DNA of 36,352 nucleotides from Kiritimatiellia bacterium (GTDB taxonomy: Bacteria > Verrucomicrobiota > Kiritimatiellia > RFP12 > UBA1067). Below the pieces are notes generated by a model. The model ran no database searches. It was not told where the DNA came from and saw only the letters and a program-made list of their open reading frames with translations. Below, piece by piece: positions 27,758 through 35,463 of the stretch. Location of the stretch: contig JAFRBA010000125.1 of NCBI GenBank assembly GCA_017405115.1, positions 1 through 36,352 on the forward strand, given 5' to 3'. Position 1 is the stretch's first letter. Each line of letters begins with the position of its first letter. The position numbers and the translations under genes are program-made.

Positions 27758-29168
27758 GACAGGCAGCCAGGAGCCGACCAGGTGTGTCGTGCCCGAGTTC
27801 GCGACGAGCATGGCACGGCAGTGCCACGACGTGAACGCCGTGGGCGGGCTCGTGATGCTCGAGTGGCAGGACCTCCTCATGGAGGGCTGGCTGGGCATGG
27901 ACGCGCTCGGCAGGTGGACGGCCCCGATCTGCGGGGCGGAGGTGCCGCGGCAGAATGGCAAGTCGCTCGGCCTGGTCGAGCCCAGGTGCAACTGGGGCAT
28001 GATCGTGCGCCACGAGGAGGTCATCTACACGGCGCAGCTGCAGAAGACCGCGACCGAGACCTTCGAGGACATGGCCGAGTTCTTCGACCAACCGAAGCTC
28101 CGTCGCTACGTGAAGGACATCAAGACGGCCCTGGGCCGCGAGCAGATCGTCCTGAAGGACGGCGGGCGCATCAAGTTCCTCGCGCGGACGAGGAACGGCG
28201 GGCGCGGCCAGCACGGCGACCTGCTCATCTTCGACGAGGCGCTGAAGCTCTCGGCCGAGGACCAGGCGAGCTTCCTGCCGGCGATATCGGCGAGCAGGAA
28301 CCCGCAGACGATATACGTGTCGAGCCCGCCGGAGGACGACGAGTTCGGCGACGTCTTCTCCGGGGTGCGCGCGGCCGCCCTCTCGGGAAGGTCCGAGAAG
28401 ACGGCGTGGGCCGAGTGGGGAATCGACGAGCCGTCGCCGTCGGTAATCGCCGACGTGGACACGTGGTACGCGACGAACCCGTCGCTTGGCATCCTCATCG
28501 ACGAGGAGACGGTCAGGACGGAGTTCGAGCAGATGCCCGCGAGGAAGTTCGCGATCGAGCGGCTCGGATGGTGGCCGAAGGCCCGCAGGGCGGACATGGC
28601 GCTCGACGCCGAGATGTGGGACGCGTCGGCATCCGACGGTCCGGCAGACGGCGACATAGAGAAGAAGGCGCTCGGCGTCAAGTTCATGCCGGGCGGTCAG
28701 ATATGCGTGAGCATCGCGGCAAGGTCCGGTGGGAAGCTGTCGCCGAGCGCGCACGTCGAGCTGCTGTTCGACGAGAACGCGTCGATGGGCCTTCAGTGGC
28801 TCGTGGACTGGATTCTCGACAGGATCGACGAGCTCGCGCTCGTCGCCGTGGACGGCAAGAGCGGGGCAGGCAACCTCGCCGACGCCCTAACGCGCCGGGG
28901 CTTCCCGAAGAAGGCCATCCGCCTCATGACCCCGGGCGACGTGGTGACCGCCGCGTCCATGGTCGGCTCGATGCTGGCCGAGGGCAGGCTCACGCACTAC
29001 GCGGGCGCCGCCATCGACATGTCGGCTAAGTCCGCGACGAGGAGGAAGGTCGGAGGGGACGGCGTGGGTTTCGGTGGCGAATCGTGCGCCATCGAGAGCG
29101 CGGCTGCCGCGGTGTGGGCCGTGGTGACTACGAAGCGCGACCCGAAGCGCAAGATGATGATTGGATGA
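27711..29168 (+). CDS. terL: Large terminase subunit
   Basis: A 485-residue packaging motor. The ATPase domain has a Walker A-like VPRQNGKS at 78-85, a Walker B LLIFDE at 171-176 and a coupling motif SSP at about 204. The C-terminal RNase H-like nuclease domain shows VAVDGKSG and ESCAIESAAAAVWAV. This type is common in actinophages. I chose ATG 27711, overlapping the small subunit; internal ATGs exist but would truncate the N-terminus. The gene stops inside the portal start region. Confidence 0.93.
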   Translation: MTTSTRSPRSSRAAGRTGSQEPTRCVVPEFATSMARQCHDVNAVGGLVMLEWQDLLMEGWLGMDALGRWTAPICGAEVPRQNGKSLGLVEPRCNWGMIVRHEEVIYTAQLQKTATETFEDMAEFFDQPKLRRYVKDIKTALGREQIVLKDGGRIKFLARTRNGGRGQHGDLLIFDEALKLSAEDQASFLPAISASRNPQTIYVSSPPEDDEFGDVFSGVRAAALSGRSEKTAWAEWGIDEPSPSVIADVDTWYATNPSLGILIDEETVRTEFEQMPARKFAIERLGWWPKARRADMALDAEMWDASASDGPADGDIEKKALGVKFMPGGQICVSIAARSGGKLSPSAHVELLFDENASMGLQWLVDWILDRIDELALVAVDGKSGAGNLADALTRRGFPKKAIRLMTPGDVVTAASMVGSMLAEGRLTHYAGAAIDMSAKSATRRKVGGDGVGFGGESCAIESAAAAVWAVVTTKRDPKRKMMIG

Positions 29169-30576
29169 TGCATTGATTGGTGTAGACGGAATCATTGAGG
29201 CGAAGGGACTCCCGTCGTGGCTCAAGCCGACGGTCGAGGCCCTGCTCGACGTCAACTCGCACGTCATGGCGAAGAACGCCAGGAGGCGCGACTACTTCGA
29301 CGGCCGCGTCCGCGTCAAGGAGATAGGCATCGACGCGATACCGGACTCCGTGAGGGTCGACGTCAGGTGCGACTGGCCGCGCAAGGCGGTCATGAGCGTC
29401 GCGGAGCGCAGCGTGCTGGACGGATTCGTGTTCGCCGACGACAGCGAGGACGAGGGGCTGTCGCGCGTGGTGCGTGACAACGACCTCGTGTCCGCGTACG
29501 CACGCCACGTTCCGTCGCAGCTCGTGCACGGGTGCATGTGCGCAACGGTGGGCATCTCGGACAAGGGCATGACCTACGTCCGGTTCCACGACGCCGAGGA
29601 GTGCGCCATGATCTGGGACGTCGACGCCGGCAGGATCGGCAGCGCCCTGGTCGTCGCCGACAGCAAGAGGACCGACTGGAGCCCGCTCATGCCGGTCCCG
29701 ACGAAGGTGAACCTCCACGTGCCGTACGGCGGCGTGGTGTTCGAGAGGGCAGACCACAACATGTGGAACGCCCACGTCTTCGAGCACCCGCTCGACAGGC
29801 CGATGGCCGAGGCGTTCACGTTCCAGAGAGACGGGCGCCACCCGTTCGGGCGCTCGCGCATAACCGACGCGGTCATGTCGACCACAGACTCCGTGCTCCG
29901 TGTCAAGGAGTACATGGAGGTCGCGGCGGCGTTCTACGCGGCGCCGACGCGCTGGATGATGGGACTGACCGAGGAGCAGTTCGACAGCATGAAGCGCTCG
30001 AAGTGGTCCGCGTACATCGGCTCGTGGGTGCTGGGGACGATGGACGACGAGGGCAACGTCCCGAAGGTCGGGCAGTTCAGTCCCGCGTCACCGCAGCCCT
30101 ACATCGACATGCTGCGCTTCCATGCCACCGAGTTCAGCGGCATGACTGGCGTCCCGCTCAACTCGCTTGGCATCGTGCAGGACAACCCGAGCAGCGCCGA
30201 GGCCATCCAGGCGGCGCGCGAGGATATCTGCAACGTCGCGGAGTCTCTCAACGAGTCGAACCGCGCGTCTCTTCGGAACGTCGCGCTCATGGCGATGGCC
30301 GTGGAGTCGAACAGCACCATCGACGACCTCACGGAAGAGCAGCAGAGCGTCATGGCGCACTTCAAGCCGACCATGACGAGGTCAATCTCCGAGACCGCGG
30401 ACGCGGGACTCAAGATAGCGCAGGCAGACGAGGGCTTCGCGGACACCGACGTGTTCTACGAGATGCAGGGGTTCGACCAGGCGACCATCGAGCGCATCGG
30501 GTCCGGCAAGCGCAGGGCGCAGGCATCGGCAACCGCCCTGCAGGTGCTCGACGCGTTCAGGACGCGGGAGGAGTAG
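29161..30576 (+). CDS. Portal protein (SPP1 Gp6-like)
   Basis: A 471-residue portal protein forming the dodecameric DNA channel. No ATG fits the frame near the start, so TTG 29161 (TTGGATGA overlapping the terminase stop) or TTG 29173 is used. Recognised segments are the stem-wing region FTFQRDGRHPFGRSRITDAV, YMEVAAAFYAAPTRWMMGL, GNVPKVGQFSPASPQPYIDM then LRFHATEFSGMTGVPLNSLG, and the late Gly/Asp-rich crown. It directly follows the terminase, the canonical arrangement. Confidence 0.9.
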   Translation: MDDALIGVDGIIEAKGLPSWLKPTVEALLDVNSHVMAKNARRRDYFDGRVRVKEIGIDAIPDSVRVDVRCDWPRKAVMSVAERSVLDGFVFADDSEDEGLSRVVRDNDLVSAYARHVPSQLVHGCMCATVGISDKGMTYVRFHDAEECAMIWDVDAGRIGSALVVADSKRTDWSPLMPVPTKVNLHVPYGGVVFERADHNMWNAHVFEHPLDRPMAEAFTFQRDGRHPFGRSRITDAVMSTTDSVLRVKEYMEVAAAFYAAPTRWMMGLTEEQFDSMKRSKWSAYIGSWVLGTMDDEGNVPKVGQFSPASPQPYIDMLRFHATEFSGMTGVPLNSLGIVQDNPSSAEAIQAAREDICNVAESLNESNRASLRNVALMAMAVESNSTIDDLTEEQQSVMAHFKPTMTRSISETADAGLKIAQADEGFADTDVFYEMQGFDQATIERIGSGKRRAQASATALQVLDAFRTREE

Positions 30577-30897
30577 GTGGACGCCGCTCAGAGGCGCTTC
30601 TCCCAGGCAATCGAGACTTGCTCGGAGCTCGCGCGTTCGGAGTTCGAGGATGCTGTTGCGAAGATAGACCTTTCCGAGCCGTCTACCGCGGTGCCGCTTC
30701 TCAAGGAGCTGACCGCAGCTCTGGTGGAGAGGTACGGGAACCTCGCGGCTCTCGCTGCTGCGGAGTACTACGAGACGAGACGTGAATACGTGGTAGGCGA
30801 GCCGTACCGTGCGGCATTGGCGGAGCCTGTCGCGCGTGAGGCAATCGACGCGGCGGTCGAGTTCGCCTGCCGAGACCTGTGGGGCCGCGATGGATAG
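30577..30897 (+). CDS. MuF-type head protein, N-terminal part (separate ORF)
   Basis: A 106-residue helical protein from GTG 30577 directly after the portal stop. AAQRRFSQAIETCSELARSE then VPLLKELTAALVERYGNLAA and AAEYYETRREYVVGEPYRA are what I recognise as the N-terminal half of VG15/MuF-like head morphogenesis proteins, which in relatives continue into the sequence found in the next frame. The gene ends eight bases inside the next ORF (ATGGATAG). So the MuF protein is here split into two overlapping genes, or joined by a frameshift. Confidence 0.7.
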   Translation: MDAAQRRFSQAIETCSELARSEFEDAVAKIDLSEPSTAVPLLKELTAALVERYGNLAALAAAEYYETRREYVVGEPYRAALAEPVAREAIDAAVEFACRDLWGRDG

Positions 30898-31795
30898 GGA
30901 GGCTTACGAGGAGATGGCGCTCGGCGCCGTCGAGGTCGCCGCGTTCTCGCTCATCGCGAACAAGCTCGACAAGTACGTCAAGCAGTCCGCCCGCAACACC
31001 ATCGCGCTGAACGCGTCGAACGACCCGAGGTGCCGAGGTTACAGGCGCGTCGCATCGCCGACGGCCTGCGAGTTCTGCAGGCAGCAGGCAGACGAAGGCA
31101 TCGTGACCAAGGGCGACGGCGGGAGCTTCCATGCCGGCTGCGGGTGCCAGAACGAGCCGGTGTTCGGGAGTATGCGCGAGAAGTTTGCATTTGGTGACCG
31201 GATATACACGCCCGAGGTGATGGGGCCACGTTGGGAGGAATGCGCCCGCACGTGCGGGTCAGATAATCCGGCTGACATCATCGCTGAGGCGAAGACAAGG
31301 ACGCGAAGATGGGTTAAGACTGGCAAGCCGTCTCGGATAAGCTTTGAGTCTTTGAAGGTGAGGCGCGAGGTTATGCGGGCGCGGCCTCACGAGTACGAGA
31401 GCGCGAAGCGATTATCAAAGCATGGTCTCCCGTTGCGTTTCGCTATTGATCATTACGAGGTGGTAGATTCAAAGACAGGGCTTTTGATGTCGCACGGTCT
31501 TGCGGATTTTGCAAATGGTTACGAATTGAAAGTGCTTAGCGACGCATCGTCATACAACACAATCAACACGCATATAAAGAAGACTAGCAAAAAAGAGAAT
31601 GCAGTCGCGCTGATATTCGACAACTCGCAGAACATACACTTAAGTGATGATGATTTGAAGAAAATGGTATTAAGGAGTAGAGCGTTCAATCGCGGGCGTA
31701 TATATATGCTTGACCACGAGGGACGATTCACGTGTATAAAGAAAGCACCTCAGAGGTCGCCTACGGGCGTCAACCGGGGTGCAGATGTATCCTAG
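30890..31795 (+). CDS. MuF-like head protein with CdiA-CT-like nuclease toxin domain
   Basis: A 301-residue protein. Residues 1-130 are the conserved VG15/MuF-type core with a zinc knuckle (ACEFCRQQADEG then FHAGCGC; Cys60, Cys63, His81, Cys84, Cys86). The C-terminal part (about 160-285) changes character: EYESAKRLSKHGLPLRFAID, then SHGLADFANGYELKVLSDAS (Asp206, Glu212, Lys214), AVALIFDNSQNIHLSDDDLK, and GRIYMLDHEGRFTCIKK. This order resembles the PD-(D/E)xK-type CdiA-CT tRNase domain. The DNA turns less G+C-rich after about 31190. MuF proteins with C-terminal toxins are known in temperate phages. Confidence 0.75.
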   Translation: MDREAYEEMALGAVEVAAFSLIANKLDKYVKQSARNTIALNASNDPRCRGYRRVASPTACEFCRQQADEGIVTKGDGGSFHAGCGCQNEPVFGSMREKFAFGDRIYTPEVMGPRWEECARTCGSDNPADIIAEAKTRTRRWVKTGKPSRISFESLKVRREVMRARPHEYESAKRLSKHGLPLRFAIDHYEVVDSKTGLLMSHGLADFANGYELKVLSDASSYNTINTHIKKTSKKENAVALIFDNSQNIHLSDDDLKKMVLRSRAFNRGRIYMLDHEGRFTCIKKAPQRSPTGVNRGADVS

Positions 31796-31825
31796 CATGG
31801 TCGAATGATCTAGTCAATAGCGAGT

Positions 31826-31848
31826 AGCCGCCTCCGGGCGGCTTCTTC
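31826..31848 (+). terminator. Rho-independent terminator after the MuF-toxin gene
   Basis: AGCCGCC (31826-31832) and GGCGGCT (31837-31843) form a perfect seven-bp stem with a TCCG loop, followed by TCTTC. It lies between the toxin-bearing gene and the DUF2513-like gene, whose ribosome site (AAGGAGG) follows immediately. Confidence 0.65.
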
Positions 31849-31861
31849 ATAAGGAGGCAAG

Positions 31862-32248
31862 ATGCGCGACTACGTGACGATGCGCGCGGTGCTGGAGGCC
31901 GCAGCGAACGCGGGGCGCGAGCTGTGCTACAGCGACTTCCACGCGGACGGCCGCGACGACAAGCTGAGAGAGGAGCTGACGCGGCTGACAGATGACGGCC
32001 TGCTCGACGCTGACGTGGCGTTCGATGTCGGGTTCGGCGAGGTCGGCAAATGTAACGTGAAGGGGCTGACCGCCGAGGGCAGAGCGTTCCACAAGCTTGT
32101 GGAAAACGACATGGTGTGGGAGCTCATCCTCGCGACGCTGAACAAGGCAGGAATCGACGTATCCTACCCGCTCCTCAAGGAAGTGTGCGAGGAGATCGTC
32201 AAGCGCTATGTGACGAGCTTCATACCTGAAATGCCGACACGCAGGTAA
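31862..32248 (+). CDS. DUF2513-like protein, possible immunity protein
   Basis: A 128-residue protein with AAGGAGG upstream. It has the winged-helix pattern of DUF2513 (YjcQ-like) proteins: MRAVLEAAANAGRELCYSDF, ELTRLTDDGLLDADVAFD, GLTAEGRAFHKLVENDMVWE, then ATLNKAGIDVSYPLLKEVCE. It lies directly after the toxin-bearing MuF gene, flanked by two terminators. Acidic and small, it could be the immunity partner of the toxin, or an unrelated accessory regulator. The immunity idea rests on gene order only. Confidence 0.68.
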   Translation: MRDYVTMRAVLEAAANAGRELCYSDFHADGRDDKLREELTRLTDDGLLDADVAFDVGFGEVGKCNVKGLTAEGRAFHKLVENDMVWELILATLNKAGIDVSYPLLKEVCEEIVKRYVTSFIPEMPTRR

Positions 32249-32291
32249 GTAAAGCGTCTTACTTACGTAGCACGTCATGGCTGCGTAAGTA
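32245..32291 (+). promoter_or_regulatory. Mutually exclusive hairpins after the DUF2513-like gene
   Basis: Three arms are seen: GTAAGTAA (32245-32252), TTACTTAC(G) (32259-32267) and CGTAAGTA (32284-32291). The middle arm can pair with the first or the last, not both, eight bases either way. A terminator follows at 32307. The layout resembles a two-state leader switch; the stop codon of the gene lies in the first arm, so translation could choose the state. Confidence 0.4.
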
Positions 32292-32306
32292 GCAACCCAA
32301 CGAATC

Positions 32307-32332
32307 AAGCCGTCTGCGAGGGCGGCTTTTCT
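32307..32332 (+). terminator. Rho-independent terminator before the glycosyltransferases
   Basis: AAGCCGTC (32307-32314) and GGCGGCTT (32321-32328) pair with one G-U and a six-base loop, followed by TTCTC. It separates the DUF2513-like gene from the glycosyltransferase pair. Confidence 0.65.
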
Positions 32333-32353
32333 CATGCTGAAAAGGAGCAGGAG

Positions 32354-33004
32354 ATGCGAATCCTCATAGAGGTGCCGACCTACGACGGGCGCATAGCGCA
32401 GTGCACGTCGGAGTCGCTGTGGCGGCTCGACAGGTGCGGCCACGAGGTCGACTACAAGCCCCGTACGGGCTACGGCTGCGCCATGGCGCGAAACCGCATC
32501 GCCGCGGACGCGCTCAACGCCGGCTACGACTCCGTGCTGATGGTGGACAACGACATCGAGCTGCCCGCCGACGCGCTGGCCAACCTGCTCTCGCACGACG
32601 TCGACGTGGTGATGGGGTTCTACCTCAACCGCTACGCGAGGGGCGAGAACAAATACACGTGCCTGTTCAAGCATGGCATCGGCTGGGAGATGTACACCGC
32701 CGAGGAGCTGCGCGGGATGCGCGGGAACGGGGAGTACCTCATCGACGTGAAGGCGGGCGGCATGGGATGCTGCCTCGTCAAGACCGACGTGTTCAGGAGG
32801 CTGCCGTTCCCGTGGTTCGAGTGGACTGACCTCTCGCGCGAGGTCGTCGACGCGAAGGACGCCTACGGGTGCCGCGACGCGTTCGTGTCCGGTGGGGAGG
32901 ACGTCAACTTCTGCATCAGCCTGATGGGCGAGGACATACCTATCCACGCCGACACGAGGGTAGCGTGCGGACATGAGTTCAGGGAGGTCAAATGGGCAGG
33001 CTGA
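32354..33004 (+). CDS. Glycosyltransferase, GT-A fold (GT2-like)
   Basis: A 216-residue protein with ATG 32354 after AGGAGCAGGAG. It has the order of a GT-A glycosyltransferase: ILIEVPTYDGRIAQC at the start, SVLMVDNDIELPADAL with a DxD-type motif at Asp65-Asp67, a GGMGCCLVKTDVFRRLPFPW acceptor segment and a GGEDVNFCISLMGED catalytic-like ED. It would transfer a sugar from a nucleotide donor. It overlaps the next glycosyltransferase by 13 bases. Location inside the head gene cluster suggests virion proteins as targets. Confidence 0.83.
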   Translation: MRILIEVPTYDGRIAQCTSESLWRLDRCGHEVDYKPRTGYGCAMARNRIAADALNAGYDSVLMVDNDIELPADALANLLSHDVDVVMGFYLNRYARGENKYTCLFKHGIGWEMYTAEELRGMRGNGEYLIDVKAGGMGCCLVKTDVFRRLPFPWFEWTDLSREVVDAKDAYGCRDAFVSGGEDVNFCISLMGEDIPIHADTRVACGHEFREVKWAG

Positions 33005-33714
33005 AGAAGCACGCGGCGTACTGCGGGACACGGGCCATCTACGGTGACATGGAGACGTCCGCGAAGTCGCTCGTCGCGAACAGCGACGTGGATGTGGTCC
33101 ACTTCCTCATAGAGGACGCGGAGTTCCCGTCGGAGTTGCCCGACATCGTGGTGTGCCACGACGTGAGCAGCCAGACGTTTTTCAGGCCAGACGGCCCGAA
33201 CATGGGCAGCGGCTACACCTACATGGCGATGATGCGCATCGCGCTGTGCCACGTCCTGCCCGACGTGGGCAGGGTGCTGTCGCTCGACGCCGACACCATC
33301 TGCATGCGCGACGTCTCGGACGTGTGGGAACTGCCGATCGACGACATGTATCTGTCCGCGTCGCACGAGTGGCACCGAACGACCGACGAGGCCGTCTACT
33401 GCAATTTCGGGGTCGTGCTCTACAACCTCGAGAAGCTGCGCGATGGCAAGGCAGACGAGTGCATAGCCGAGCTGAACGCGAACCCGTACCCGTGGGTCGA
33501 GCAGGACGTCGGCAACTACAGATGCCAGGGCGGCATCTTCGACATGCCGAGCGAGTACAACTCGAACTGGTGGACCGACAAAGACGCACCCGGTGCCCGC
33601 ATCGTCCACTACGCGGGGATCAAGCGCGACGGGTGGGCCGACAGGCCCGAGGTCGCGAAGTACCGCGCGATGTCGTGGGAGCAGGCGCTCTGGATGCACG
33701 GAAGGCGCATGTGA
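32992..33714 (+). CDS. Glycosyltransferase, GT8-like
   Basis: A 240-residue protein with a clear GT8 pattern: GRVLSLDADTICMRDVSDVW with the metal-binding DAD at residues 99-101, CNFGVVLYNLEKLR, EQDVGNY, and HYAGIKRDGWAD at the end. GT8 enzymes use UDP-glucose or UDP-galactose with retention of configuration and can glycosylate proteins. It overlaps the preceding GT2-like gene, so the two act together. A terminator follows. In the structural operon, capsid and tail glycosylation is the most obvious job. Confidence 0.85.
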   Translation: MGRLKKHAAYCGTRAIYGDMETSAKSLVANSDVDVVHFLIEDAEFPSELPDIVVCHDVSSQTFFRPDGPNMGSGYTYMAMMRIALCHVLPDVGRVLSLDADTICMRDVSDVWELPIDDMYLSASHEWHRTTDEAVYCNFGVVLYNLEKLRDGKADECIAELNANPYPWVEQDVGNYRCQGGIFDMPSEYNSNWWTDKDAPGARIVHYAGIKRDGWADRPEVAKYRAMSWEQALWMHGRRM

Positions 33715-33745
33715 CAACGCACCGAAACGCACTGAAAGTCGAATC

Positions 33746-33767
33746 AAGGCCTCGAGGGGCCTTTTTT
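33746..33767 (+). terminator. Rho-independent terminator after the glycosyltransferases
   Basis: AAGGCC (33746-33751) and GGCCTT (33758-33763) form a six-bp stem followed by TTTT. It begins with the same CGAATCAAG context as the terminator at 32307. Readthrough or an unseen promoter must feed the capsid genes. Confidence 0.7.
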
Positions 33768-33770
33768 CAT

Positions 33771-33816
33771 GCCCGGGAACGGGCTCATCACTCATCGCGC
33801 ACGAGGGAAGTGCGCG
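33771..33816 (+). promoter_or_regulatory. Tandem hairpins in the scaffold/capsid leader
   Basis: GCCCG/CGGGC with a GGAA loop (33771-33784), then CGCGCAC/GTGCGCG with a seven-base loop (33796-33816). Neither has a U-tract. They could stabilise or control the mRNA of the scaffold and capsid genes. Confidence 0.45.
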
Positions 33817-33851
33817 CCGACACGCGCTGGGGCGCGGGAAAGGGGCGAGAC

Positions 33852-34322
33852 ATGCCCGAGAACACTCAGCAGGCACAGCCTAACGAGGATCAGCCGAGGA
33901 CCTTCACCCAGGAACAGGTGGACAACATCGTCAGGGAGCGCCTCGCGCGCGCCAAGGCGGAACCGCCCGCCGATTACGAGGAGCTGAAGGCCAAGGCGGC
34001 GAAATACGACGAGGCGCAGGAGGCCGCGAAGAGCGACCTGCAGCGCGCCACGGAAGAGAAGGACAAGTGGAAAGACCGGTACGAGGAGCTGAAGGCGGGA
34101 AACGACAGGCGCGACGCCATAGCCGCCGCCGCGTCGGAGTACGGCGTCGACGCCGCGATGCTCGAGCGCATGAGCGGCGATGTCGTCGACAACGCGAAGT
34201 TCCTCAAGAGCCAGGCCGAGACCACCAGGAAGTTCCCGACCGTGTCCGACGGCGGTCAGCAGACCGACCGCGGCGCGGTGACGACGGCCCAGATGTTCGC
34301 CGAGGCGTTCGACGGGCTGTAG
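33852..34322 (+). CDS. Capsid scaffold protein
   Basis: A 156-residue hydrophilic protein directly before the major capsid protein. I chose ATG 33852 (GGGGCGAGAC upstream); the open frame extends further left but only as a shadow of the GT8 gene. FTQEQVDNIVRERLARAKAE at the start, a central coiled coil (about 40-90, KAAKYDEAQEAAKSDLQRAT) and a C-terminal helical capsid-binding segment are the pattern of Gram-positive phage scaffolds. It is needed for procapsid assembly and removed later. Confidence 0.85.
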   Translation: MPENTQQAQPNEDQPRTFTQEQVDNIVRERLARAKAEPPADYEELKAKAAKYDEAQEAAKSDLQRATEEKDKWKDRYEELKAGNDRRDAIAAAASEYGVDAAMLERMSGDVVDNAKFLKSQAETTRKFPTVSDGGQQTDRGAVTTAQMFAEAFDGL

Positions 34323-34343
34323 CAGAGACGAAAGAAGGAAGCA

Positions 34344-35264
34344 ATGACTGCTATCGACATCAACCGCGGCACGACCAACGTGCTGCTCCCCGCCGAGGTC
34401 TCCCGCGAGATCTGGGCGAAGACCATCGAGCAGAGCGCGTTCATGCAGCTCGCCCGACGCATCGAGATGCCCGGCTCCGGCATTGACATCCAGACCATCA
34501 CCGGCGAGCCGGTCGCGAACTGGGTCGCCGAGACGGCATCCAAGCCAGTTTCCACCCACACCTTCGGCAAGAAGGTCATCCGTCCGTACAAGATGGCCGT
34601 CATCGAGCCGTTCTCCGATGAGTTCGTCCGTGACAAGAGGGCCCTGTACAACGAGTGCCTGAACCGCCTGCCGAAATCGCTCGGCAAGCTGTTCGACGGC
34701 ACCATCATGGGCAACTCCGCGCCCGGCACAGGCTTCGACGCGCTCGGCGGCTGCCAGAAGGTCAGCCTCATCCCGCAGGGCACCGCGACGGTCTATGGCC
34801 AGTTCATCTCCGTCGACGCGGCTATCGCCCAGGCAGACGGCATCATGAACGGCATCGCTCTCGCCCCGCAGGGCAAGTCAATCGTGCTCGGCGCGACCGA
34901 CGGCAACGGACACCCGCTGTTCACCGCCGGCCCGGGCTCTAACACCGTCGGCTCCATCCTCGGCGCCGACGTCTACGTCAACAAGGGCGTCTACGTGGCA
35001 GGCACCGCCGGTTCCGCAGCCGCCATCGTCGGCATCGCCGGCGACTTCGAGGACGCGGTCTGGGGCTCCGTCGAGGGCATCAAGATCTCCAAGTCCGACC
35101 AGGCCACCCTTACGCTGGCAGATTCCAGCACTATTTCGCTGTTCCAGGAGAACATGGTCGCGATCCGCGTCGAGATCGAGCTCGCGTTCGCTGTCAAGAA
35201 CGCCGACGAGTTCGTGCTCCTCACCGGCGAGACTCCCGCCGCCACCACCACGACCGGCGCTTAG
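34344..35264 (+). CDS. Major capsid protein (HK97 fold) with Thr-rich C-terminal tail
   Basis: A 306-residue protein with a strong AAGGAAGC site before ATG 34344. The HK97 pattern is clear: LPAEVSREIWAKTIEQSAFM then QLARRIEMPGSGIDIQTITG, KPVSTHTFGKKVIRPYKMA, a central FDGTIMGNSAPGTGFD, and the late FQENMVAIRVEIELAFAVKN with DEFVLLTGE. It builds the icosahedral shell. The final PAATTTTGA closely matches the end of the major tail protein, and the GCTTAGAGATGA stop-start junction is shared as well. The tail would be exposed if it protrudes from the capsomer surface. Confidence 0.94.
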   Translation: MTAIDINRGTTNVLLPAEVSREIWAKTIEQSAFMQLARRIEMPGSGIDIQTITGEPVANWVAETASKPVSTHTFGKKVIRPYKMAVIEPFSDEFVRDKRALYNECLNRLPKSLGKLFDGTIMGNSAPGTGFDALGGCQKVSLIPQGTATVYGQFISVDAAIAQADGIMNGIALAPQGKSIVLGATDGNGHPLFTAGPGSNTVGSILGADVYVNKGVYVAGTAGSAAAIVGIAGDFEDAVWGSVEGIKISKSDQATLTLADSSTISLFQENMVAIRVEIELAFAVKNADEFVLLTGETPAATTTTGA

Positions 35265-35266
35265 AG

Positions 35267-35449
35267 ATGAAGGCCGAGGTCCTGAAGCCCTTCTACGACC
35301 TCGAGACCGGGCTGGGCTGCGTGCCCGAGAACTGCTACGACGTGGGCGACACGTTCGAGGGAACCGCCGCCCGCGTCAACGGCCTCGTGGAGAAGGGCTT
35401 CGTCAAGAAACAGCCCGCTCGCAAGCGGGCCGCCAAACCGAGGGAATGA
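35267..35449 (+). CDS. Small head protein
   Basis: A 60-residue basic protein starting two bases after the capsid stop: MKAEVLKPFYDLETGLGCVP then YDVGDTFEGTAARVNGLVEK and GFVKKQPARKRAAKPRE. This type is common between capsid and connector genes of Gram-positive siphoviruses. The SH3-like start and basic tail suggest a small head or connector accessory protein. Function unassigned. Confidence 0.65.
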   Translation: MKAEVLKPFYDLETGLGCVPENCYDVGDTFEGTAARVNGLVEKGFVKKQPARKRAAKPRE

Positions 35450-35463
35450 TTGGAGGCCGCGAC

